Source: Gammaproteobacteria bacterium
GTDB taxonomy: Bacteria > Pseudomonadota > Gammaproteobacteria > Enterobacterales > Alteromonadaceae
Reading direction: 5' to 3'
Assembly (NCBI GenBank): GCA_023380515.1
Contig: JAMCRH010000050.1
Coordinates: 1-6,290, forward strand
DNA: 6,290 nt
Shown here: piece by piece, positions 1 to 4,907 of the stretch
How positions within the stretch are numbered: the first letter of the stretch is position 1
Layout of the letters: each line of letters begins with the position of its first letter
Made by a program: the position numbers and the translations under genes
The notes under the pieces: generated by a model
The model's input: only the letters and a program-made list of their open reading frames with translations
What the model was told of the DNA's origin: nothing
Database searches by the model: none

Positions 1-107
1 ATAGCGACGTGGAACCACCTGAATCCATTCCGAACTCAGAAGTGAAACATGTCAGCGCCGATGGTAGTGTGGGGCCTCCCCATGTGAGAGTAGGACACCG
101 CCAGGCA
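1..107 (+). rRNA. rrf: 5S ribosomal RNA, 5'-truncated by the window edge
   Basis: This is the 3' part of a 5S rRNA gene. The stretches CCGAACTCAGAAGTGAAAC (30-48), GCGCCGATGGTAGTGTGGGG (55-74) and the 3' end CCGCCAGGCA (98-107) match the E. coli 5S sequence closely. Aligned by eye to the 120-nt E. coli molecule, about 12 bases of the 5' strand of helix I lie outside the window. The 3' end is placed after GGCA by analogy with E. coli and may be off by a base or two. The gene closes an rRNA operon whose 16S and 23S genes would lie to the left. A strong terminator follows 13 bases later. Confidence 0.97.
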
Positions 108-120
108 CCTAATAAGTCAG

Positions 121-149
121 AAAGGCCACCCGTAATGGGTGGCCTTTTT
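121..149 (+). terminator. Intrinsic terminator of the rRNA operon (first)
   Basis: A perfect 11-bp stem, AAAGGCCACCC (121-131) with GGGTGGCCTTT (137-147), closes a five-base loop (GTAAT). The stem runs straight into a T tract at 145-149. It lies 13 bases after the 5S 3' end, where an rRNA operon terminator is expected. The A-rich left flank could give some activity on the other strand as well. Confidence 0.93.
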
Positions 150-202
150 GCTTATGGGCGAGGAAATGTGTCCGACTCTCGAGTAGGGCGGAGCAGGTTC
201 CT

Positions 203-228
203 GGTGAAGCCAACAGTTTGGCTTCACC
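203..228. repeat. Perfect inverted repeat (11-bp hairpin) in the post-5S spacer
   Basis: GGTGAAGCCAA (203-213) and TTGGCTTCACC (218-228) are exact reverse complements around the four-base loop CAGT. The stem extends weakly through GCAG (193-196) with CTGC (229-232) across an unpaired bulge on the left. Outer GACTC (174-178) can pair with GAGTC (252-256). A short direct repeat GCGGAGC flanks the hairpin at 188-194 and 231-237. There is no T tract after the stem, so it is not an intrinsic terminator. Its role is unknown. It may be a copy of a processing stem from an rRNA spacer, but nothing in the window proves this. Confidence 0.7.
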
Positions 229-256
229 CTGCGGAGCGGGACGAGCTCTGCGAGTC

Positions 257-282
257 CCTGGCAAACCGCCAGGCACCTAATA
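257..282 (+). repeat. Remnant of a second 5S rRNA end (18-bp exact repeat of 97-114)
   Basis: ACCGCCAGGCACCTAATA at 265-282 is identical to 97-114, which spans the end of the 5S rRNA and the first bases after it. Just upstream, CCTGGC (257-262) can pair with GCCAGG (268-273), mimicking the 5S helix I formed by its two ends. The simplest reading is a former second 5S gene that lost its middle, keeping a few bases of the 5' end and the whole 3' end. As at the intact gene, a strong terminator follows within a few bases. The repeat is seen directly; the collapsed-5S history is inference. Confidence 0.65.
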
Positions 283-285
283 CGG

Positions 286-317
286 AAAAGCCCTTCGCTA
301 ACGCGAAGGGCTTTTTT
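286..317 (+). terminator. Second intrinsic terminator after the rRNA operon
   Basis: The stem GCCCTTCGC (290-298) with GCGAAGGGC (303-311) is perfect over 9 bp and has the loop TAAC. It is extended by an A tract (286-289) pairing with the T tract (312-317). The unit lies 3 bases after the 18-bp repeat of the 5S 3' end. The region therefore reads 5S end - terminator - spacer - 5S-end copy - terminator. It would insulate the yaeQ-murB-birA-coaX genes from rRNA transcription. Confidence 0.92.
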
Positions 318-379
318 CGTGTGCGTTTCGAAAAACATCTAACTCTACAGTAGTGCCTTTAACGTCATGAGACTAGAAG

Positions 380-408
380 CTGAGCTTTTTGTAAAAAGGC
401 GCTATAAT
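380..408 (+). promoter_or_regulatory. Candidate sigma70 promoter for yaeQ-murB-birA-coaX
   Basis: A full-consensus -10 box TATAAT lies at 403-408. A poor -35 candidate CTGAGC (380-385, three of six consensus bases) lies 17 bases upstream. Transcription would start near 415, giving a leader of about 20 bases before the yaeQ ATG at 436. No other convincing promoter is seen before murB, birA or coaX. Prediction is by eye. Confidence 0.5.
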
Positions 409-435
409 GCTGAATTAACCAAGAGATACAGCAAC

Positions 436-978
436 ATGGCGCTTTCATCGACCCCTTATAAATTTTCAGTTTCACTGTCGAATACCGACCAGCATATCTA
501 TTCAGAACTGAAAATCGTCATAGCCCGGCACCCATCCGAAACTGAAGATCGCCTACTCACTCGTCTATTAGCCTATTTACTCTGGTATCATGAGCAACTT
601 GAGTTCGGTCGTGGACTGTCCGATAGCGATGAAGCTGCATTGTGGCAAATTAGCTTGGATGGTCAAATTGAGCATTGGATTGATGTCGGCCTGCCAGACG
701 CGGAGCGGATGACTAAAGCGTCCAGAAAAGCAAAAAAGTATTCGCTGATGGTTTATGGAAATCGTCGTATTTGGCAAGATAAAGAATTACCAAAGGCGGC
801 GACTACCGAGATGAACATCTTCGCGGTGCCGGAAGAAGTATTTGCTGAACTGAAGCCGCTGCTAGGCCGCAACATGAAAATTGAATTGACCGTTGCAGAC
901 GACACCTTTTATTTGACTGTCATGGATGGTGCCGAAAACCACTCTATCGTCTTTCAATTTATCGATTTGCATTTGTGA
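436..978 (+). CDS. yaeQ: YaeQ family protein
   Basis: This 180-residue protein is recognisable as YaeQ, about the length of E. coli YaeQ. Shared features are the N-terminus MALxxTxYK, the block ARHPSET (30-36), the run ending in FGRGL (57-61), WIDVGLPD (81-88) with the following basic segment, and a C-terminal half with no obvious motif. No signal peptide or membrane segment is seen, so it is probably cytoplasmic. A family structure is reported to be a variation of the PD-(D/E)XK nuclease fold, but I know of no established activity. An early link of YaeQ to RfaH-like regulation was later disputed. The frame stays open upstream to an ATG at 367, but that extension would contain the TATAAT box and no family sequence. 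The ATG at 436, with AAGAG nine to ten bases upstream, is preferred. murB follows after 18 bases, so co-transcription is likely. The tie to murB-birA-coaX appears positional rather than functional. Confidence 0.9.
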   Translation: MALSSTPYKFSVSLSNTDQHIYSELKIVIARHPSETEDRLLTRLLAYLLWYHEQLEFGRGLSDSDEAALWQISLDGQIEHWIDVGLPDAERMTKASRKAKKYSLMVYGNRRIWQDKELPKAATTEMNIFAVPEEVFAELKPLLGRNMKIELTVADDTFYLTVMDGAENHSIVFQFIDLHL

Positions 979-983
979 TTCTT

Positions 984-999
984 AACGAGGTTGAATTTG
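984..999 (+). promoter_or_regulatory. Ribosome binding site that decides the TTG start of murB
   Basis: AACGAGG (984-990) is a good Shine-Dalgarno core. It ends directly against the TTG at 991 but six bases before the TTG at 997. The spacing favours 997 as the initiator, shortening the protein by two residues. Confidence 0.6.
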
Positions 1000-1989
1000 T
1001 TCCCTTTAAAACACAAGCATAGTTTTGCAATTGATGTGAGTGCTAAGCAACTCATTGAAATTGATTCTATTGCCAAGTTGCAGTCACTGCAATGGACCAA
1101 CGACACCTATATCCTTGGGGAAGGGACAAACACGATCTTTACCGAAGACTTTAATGGACAATTGCTGGTTAACCGCATGTCAGGCGTTAAGGTTACAGAA
1201 GTCGAGAAGGGTTGGCATGTGCATGCCGCCGCAGGGGAAAACTGGCATAGTTTGGTGGTAAGTCTCATCGAGCGTGGTATTTACGGAAGCGAGAACCTTG
1301 CATTGATACCAGGTAGCGTCGGAGCTGCGCCAGTGCAAAATATCGGAGCCTATGGCGTTGAAGTTGCATTGTTTATTGATCGCGTCGAGGTTTACGATTG
1401 CAAGCTACATGTGCAAACCGAGTTAACCCACGAAGAATGCAAGTTTGCTTATCGAGACAGTATTTTTAAGCGCCCAGAGCATCGGCATTGGTTAATTACC
1501 GGCGTGCACTTCTTTTTTCCGAAAGCCTGGCAAGCAGTTCTTGGCTATCCGGATCTTGCGAATTTAACGCCAGATGCAACCGCAGTTGAGATAATGAGCC
1601 ATGTGATCGCAGTGCGCAAACAAAAGCTTCCTGATCCTGCCCAAATTCCTAATGCCGGCAGTTTCTTTAAGAATCCTATTGTGACAGAAGCTGACTGCCA
1701 GCGCATACAACAGGCATTTCCGGAGGTACCTGTGTTTATTCAGGCGAATGGGCAATGCAAATTAGCTGCTGCCTGGCTAATTGATCAAGCCGGACTAAAA
1801 TCGCTTAGAGTCGGCGGTGCGGCAGTGCATGAACGTCAAGCATTGGTGCTCGTGAACCGAGAGAATGCTTCGGGTGTTGATATTTTATCGCTGGCCGAGC
1901 AAATACAAATGCAGGTTCGTGAACGTTATGGTGTCGAGCTTGAACCAGAAGTTCGCTTGCTGAATGACCACGGATTAATCTCCCCATGA
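997..1989 (+). CDS. murB: UDP-N-acetylenolpyruvoylglucosamine reductase (MurB)
   Basis: MurB is the cytoplasmic FAD enzyme that uses NADPH to reduce UDP-GlcNAc-enolpyruvate to UDP-MurNAc, the second committed step of peptidoglycan precursor synthesis. The product is about 330 residues (E. coli 342) and of the E. coli (type I) form. The FAD-binding domain shows LGEGTN (40-45), AGENWH (79-84) and ENLALIPGSVGAAPVQNIGAYGVE (99-122, key residues IPG and NIGAYG). The substrate domain has YRDS (152-155), GYPDL (183-187, equivalent to the Tyr loop of type I enzymes) and NAGSFFKNP (219-227). The C-terminus has LEPEVR (315-320). The expected catalytic Arg, Ser and Glu are present at R153, S222 and E318. 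No ATG exists near the N-terminus. TTG at 997 is chosen because GAGG (987-990) lies six bases upstream. A TTG at 991 touches that site and is less likely. Its stop overlaps the birA start as ATGA. Confidence 0.96.
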   Translation: MFPLKHKHSFAIDVSAKQLIEIDSIAKLQSLQWTNDTYILGEGTNTIFTEDFNGQLLVNRMSGVKVTEVEKGWHVHAAAGENWHSLVVSLIERGIYGSENLALIPGSVGAAPVQNIGAYGVEVALFIDRVEVYDCKLHVQTELTHEECKFAYRDSIFKRPEHRHWLITGVHFFFPKAWQAVLGYPDLANLTPDATAVEIMSHVIAVRKQKLPDPAQIPNAGSFFKNPIVTEADCQRIQQAFPEVPVFIQANGQCKLAAAWLIDQAGLKSLRVGGAAVHERQALVLVNRENASGVDILSLAEQIQMQVRERYGVELEPEVRLLNDHGLISP

Positions 1990-2975
1990 GCCATGATCAC
2001 AACGAAATCGACTCTCTAATAATTCAGAAATTAGCCGATGGCCACTTTCATTCCGGACAACAGTTAGGTGATGAACTCGGGTTGTCACGTGCTGCTATCA
2101 ATAACCATATTGAGAAACTAGCGAACCTCGGCTTGGATATTTATCGGGTCACTGGCAAAGGTTATAAGCTTGCGGAACCGATCCAATTATTTGAAACCGT
2201 AAAGTTTCAGTCACATTTGCAACAGGCTAAGAGCGAGGAACTGGTCACGCTCAAACATGTGACAGAGTCGACCAATGATGACATTAAAAGCCAGCTTGTA
2301 ACATTAGGCACGCTGCCGGCCGGTACCGCTGTCTTAGCAGAGATGCAGACAAAAGGGCGTGGGCGGCGCGGCAAGCAATGGTTTTCGCCGTTCGCCTGTA
2401 ATCTCTATATGTCGATTTATTGGCCTTTACCGCAAGGATTAAACAGCGCCATTGGCTTAAGTGTGATCCTTGGAATTGCGGTTGCTGAGACCTTAGTTGC
2501 GGCAGGTGTTGACGGTGTTAGTTTGAAATGGCCGAATGACGTGTATATTCGTCGGCAAAAGGTAGCTGGTATATTGGTTGAGCTTGAAGGTCAGGCGCAA
2601 GGCGAAGGGCATGCCATCGTTGGAATCGGTGTGAACTTATCGTTACCGGCCAATGCGCCAATTGACCAACCTTTTACCGCAATTCATGAACATCTAGAGG
2701 GTGAGCTTGACCGTAATCAGTGGGCCGCGAAACTCTATAGTCACTGCTTACAGTTGCTTCATGAACATGATGCAAATGGTCTGAGCCCTTTTATTCAACG
2801 CTGGCGAGAACTCGACCATTTCTATCAGCAACCACTTAAGTTGTTGTTGGGTCAGCATGAGCAGGTTGGAATTGGGCTTGGTATTGATGACTTAGGTGCG
2901 TTTTTGTTGAAGCAAGGCGACGAGGTGAAACGTTATTTTGGGGGCGAAATTAGTGTCCGTGACATTACTGCTTGA
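1986..2975 (+). CDS. birA: Bifunctional biotin-[acetyl-CoA-carboxylase] ligase / biotin operon repressor (BirA)
   Basis: BirA activates biotin with ATP to biotinyl-5'-AMP and transfers it to the acceptor lysine of acetyl-CoA carboxylase biotin carrier protein. In two-domain forms the biotinyl-AMP-bound dimer also represses biotin synthesis genes. The 329-residue protein (E. coli 321) is two-domain. A winged helix spans about 7-62, with helix-turn-helix around SGQQLGDELGLSRAAINNHI (23-42) and wing residues GKGY (57-60). The ligase core has ESTND (94-98), GRGRRGK (124-130), KWPNDV (181-186, with the catalytic Lys expected at 181), KVAGILVE (192-199) and GIGVNL (213-218). A C-terminal SH3-like domain follows from about 275 and includes GGEIS (319-323). 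The ATG overlaps the murB stop in ATGA, and only a weak GGA precedes it, so translation is probably coupled to murB. The DNA-binding domain implies regulation of bio genes, but no bio operator was recognised in this window. Confidence 0.97.
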   Translation: MSHDHNEIDSLIIQKLADGHFHSGQQLGDELGLSRAAINNHIEKLANLGLDIYRVTGKGYKLAEPIQLFETVKFQSHLQQAKSEELVTLKHVTESTNDDIKSQLVTLGTLPAGTAVLAEMQTKGRGRRGKQWFSPFACNLYMSIYWPLPQGLNSAIGLSVILGIAVAETLVAAGVDGVSLKWPNDVYIRRQKVAGILVELEGQAQGEGHAIVGIGVNLSLPANAPIDQPFTAIHEHLEGELDRNQWAAKLYSHCLQLLHEHDANGLSPFIQRWRELDHFYQQPLKLLLGQHEQVGIGLGIDDLGAFLLKQGDEVKRYFGGEISVRDITA

Positions 2976-3696
2976 GGTTGGCAATACCGCTTGGAAATTG
3001 GCAATCTATCAGGTTGCTGACAAACCAAAATTTATTGGTCGTGGCCAAGGCTTTGCTGAACTTGAAACGCTGTTGCCCACCCTAGATTTCGACAGTTTAG
3101 CGGTCGCGTCAGTGGCGGCAAATGAATTTACCGAAGCGTTACGACAGTTTGCTGCGCAACACAATAAGCGCTTATTCGTTGCAGAAACGCAGACGGGTTA
3201 TGACGTCACTCACTGTTATGCAAACCCAAGTACCTATGGTGTTGATCGCTGGTTGACCTTACTTGTGGCCAGAGCTGAACAAAAAAATGCGATGATTATT
3301 GATGCAGGAACAGCAGTGACTCTCGATGTGATTGATCAAGAGGGTCGTCATTTGGGCGGTTGGATTAGCCCCGGCTTTCGCTTGATGCAAGAATCGTTAG
3401 TTCAGCGTAGCAGTAAGCTCCGAGTTACTGATAAAGCACCAGAAGAGGCGTTGGGGACAAGCACTGAATACGCTGTTTATCTTGGCTGTCAGGCAGCATT
3501 ACGCGGTTTTGTGGAGCAGGCGTTACAGCGCAGCGAGGAAACGTTTGGTACGCAAGGCTTCATTTGCTATTTAACAGGTGGGGATCATGGCCATATCAGT
3601 AGCGAACTATTTAATCGCTTCAATTGTCATCTTGAGCGTCGAGCTGATCTAGTCTTAGAAGGCCTCGCTCGCTGGTTCGAACAGAGGCCTGTTTAA
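2953..3696 (+). CDS. coaX: Type III pantothenate kinase (CoaX)
   Basis: CoaX phosphorylates pantothenate to 4'-phosphopantothenate, the first step of coenzyme A synthesis. It belongs to the ASKHA fold and is typically not inhibited by CoA, unlike E. coli CoaA. The product is about 247 residues. It shows VGNT (9-12) of the first phosphate motif, the pantothenate-side motif YGVDRW (95-100, D98 being the expected general base), DAGTAVT (117-123) of the second phosphate motif, GGWISPG (135-141), and TGGD near the C-terminus. The residue before VGNT is Glu (E8, codon GAG at 2974-2976), where the family usually has Asp. The start is uncertain. GTG 2953 is preferred because GGGGG (2940-2944) lies eight bases upstream; GTG 2959 would begin MTLLLEVGN and is the main alternative. 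The start region overlaps birA by about 20 bases. In E. coli the same position after birA is filled by coaA. Confidence 0.94.
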   Translation: MSVTLLLEVGNTAWKLAIYQVADKPKFIGRGQGFAELETLLPTLDFDSLAVASVAANEFTEALRQFAAQHNKRLFVAETQTGYDVTHCYANPSTYGVDRWLTLLVARAEQKNAMIIDAGTAVTLDVIDQEGRHLGGWISPGFRLMQESLVQRSSKLRVTDKAPEEALGTSTEYAVYLGCQAALRGFVEQALQRSEETFGTQGFICYLTGGDHGHISSELFNRFNCHLERRADLVLEGLARWFEQRPV

Positions 3697-3700
3697 GAGC

Positions 3701-3728
3701 AAAAGCACACTTATGACAAGCGTGCTTT
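3701..3728 (-). terminator. Probable terminator of nspC, overlapping its stop codon
   Basis: Read on the minus strand, AAAGCACGC (3728-3720) pairs with GTGTGCTTT (3710-3702) over 9 bp including one G-U. The loop is nine bases, and a run of four T (3704-3701) ends the element. The left arm of the hairpin lies in the last codons of nspC and the loop holds the TAA stop. On the plus strand the same stem has an A-C mismatch and only three T, so it could serve the convergent coaX transcript more weakly. Confidence 0.5.
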
Positions 3729-4853
3729 AAAGTCTTCGTAACCAAATTTACGCACCAACTCAAATTCACCATTACTGCGCAAAATACCGATAGAAGGGTG
3801 CTCGACGCCATTAAAGAACGATGTTTTCACCATGGTATAGTGAATCATATCTTCAAAAATAACACGGTCGCCAGGATTCAGTTCATGGTCAAACGAATAC
3901 TCACCAATAACATCACCGGCTAAACAGCTATTGCCACCGAGACGGTAGGTGAATGGCTTCACACCAGCGTCCGCTGCGTCAGTAATGGCTGGGCGATACG
4001 GCATTTCTAACACGTCAGGCATGTGCGCAGTCGCAGAGATGTCTAGGATTGCGATTTTGCCATGATTCTCAACGATATCGACAACTTCTGAAACTAGCGG
4101 ACCGGTTTGCCATGCAACCGCTGAACCAGGCTCTAAAATCACTTCGATATCGTAGGTTTCGCGTAAACGTTTTAGCTGCGCAATTAAATGGTCGACGTCG
4201 TAGCCTTTGCGCGTCATTAAGTGACCACCACCAAGGTTTAACCATTTCAATTGTGGCAGATACTTCGCAAAGCGTTCTTCCACCGCTGCTAGGGTTCGTT
4301 CAAGCGCAAAGGAGTCACACTCGCACAAGTTATGGACGTGAAAACCTTCGATGCCGGTGAGGTCAACGCCTTCTAACTGCGCCGCTGGCACGCCTAAACG
4401 CGAACCTGGCGCTGATGGGTCATACAACTCAGTTTCGGCTTCACGGTGCTCTGGATTAATCCGCAGCCCCATAGAAATACCGGCAGCAACACATTGTTCG
4501 CGATAGCGTTGCCATTGGGTCAGACTATTAAACGAAATATGGTTACAGTGCTTTAAAATGACTTCGATGTCATAGTCTTTATATGCAGGTGAGTAAGCAT
4601 GTACTTCGCGGCCGAAGGTATCTGCAGCAAGCTCTGCTTCCCATGCTGAACTCGCAGTACAGCCTTTCAGGTACTTGCGCACGACGGGAAATGAGCTCCA
4701 CATTGAAAAGCCTTTAAGTGCCAAAATAATATGGGCACCACTTTCCTTTTGCACGCGCTCCATGAGTTCAAGATTGCCAATTAATTTGCTTTCATTGAGC
4801 ACATAACACGGAGAAGGAATTGCTGGTGAAAGATACGGGTTCGACATAGGCAT
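3711..4853 (-). CDS. nspC: Carboxynorspermidine/carboxyspermidine decarboxylase (NspC)
   Basis: NspC is a PLP-dependent decarboxylase of the alanine racemase/group IV decarboxylase fold. It removes CO2 from carboxynorspermidine or carboxyspermidine, giving norspermidine or spermidine. The 380-residue protein shows the PLP lysine in LALKGFS (44-50, K47), the barrel motifs GLRINP (129-134), SRLGV (151-155), HNLCE (174-178), GGGH (208-211) and EPGSAVAW (241-248), then GNSCLAGD (307-314) with the expected catalytic Cys (C310). The ending GYEDFKARLS closely resembles the V. cholerae NspC GYEDFKRSLS. The start is ambiguous: AGGAG (4862-4858) is four bases from the ATG at 4853 and ten from an in-frame ATG at 4847, so the protein may be two residues shorter. 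The partner dehydrogenase lies upstream on the same strand, with a terminator between. The gene converges on coaX with only 14 bases between stops. Which of the two substrates is used cannot be told from this window. Confidence 0.95.
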   Translation of the reverse strand: MPMSNPYLSPAIPSPCYVLNESKLIGNLELMERVQKESGAHIILALKGFSMWSSFPVVRKYLKGCTASSAWEAELAADTFGREVHAYSPAYKDYDIEVILKHCNHISFNSLTQWQRYREQCVAAGISMGLRINPEHREAETELYDPSAPGSRLGVPAAQLEGVDLTGIEGFHVHNLCECDSFALERTLAAVEERFAKYLPQLKWLNLGGGHLMTRKGYDVDHLIAQLKRLRETYDIEVILEPGSAVAWQTGPLVSEVVDIVENHGKIAILDISATAHMPDVLEMPYRPAITDAADAGVKPFTYRLGGNSCLAGDVIGEYSFDHELNPGDRVIFEDMIHYTMVKTSFFNGVEHPSIGILRSNGEFELVRKFGYEDFKARLS

Positions 4854-4865
4854 AACACTCCTGAC

Positions 4866-4890
4866 AAAAACCGGCTCGTAGGAGCCGGTT
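4866..4890 (-). terminator. Intrinsic terminator between the dehydrogenase gene and nspC
   Basis: On the minus strand the perfect 9-bp stem AACCGGCTC (4890-4882) with GAGCCGGTT (4877-4869) has a four-base loop (CTAC). It ends in a T run (4870-4866). It starts 17 bases after the stop of the dehydrogenase gene and ends only three bases before the AGGAG ribosome binding site of nspC. No separate promoter fits between it and nspC, so it probably reduces rather than abolishes transcription into nspC. Confidence 0.8.
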
Positions 4891-4907
4891 ATTTCACTAA
4901 AGCAGAA

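Noticed and set aside
150..285. Possible tRNA gene in the stretch after the 5S
   Set aside because: The hairpin at 203-228 has an 11-bp stem with a CAGT loop. There is no T-arm GTTCRA block, no anticodon arm of the right size and no acceptor stem pairing.
9..353. Open frame on the plus strand across the 5S gene, and another on the minus strand at 117-338
   Set aside because: They run through the 5S rRNA and/or both terminator hairpins, have unnatural composition and match no known family. They are chance open frames in structured RNA-coding DNA.
367..435. Longer N-terminus for YaeQ starting at the ATG at 367
   Set aside because: The extension contains the TATAAT box, has no ribosome binding site of note and does not match the family N-terminus, which begins at MAL (436).
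1986..2000. BirA operator near birA as a sign of autoregulation
   Set aside because: No long spaced palindrome of the TTGTAAACC type was found in the window. The bio genes are probably elsewhere.
3660..3694. Terminator for coaX at AGGCCTC/GAGGCCT
   Set aside because: The stem is 7 bp with a 17-base loop and only three T after it. It is noted in the findings but not called.
4049..4360. 103-codon plus-strand frame inside nspC
   Set aside because: It lies wholly within a well-supported gene on the opposite strand and has no recognisable motif. The same holds for shorter frames inside murB, coaX/nspC and the dehydrogenase.
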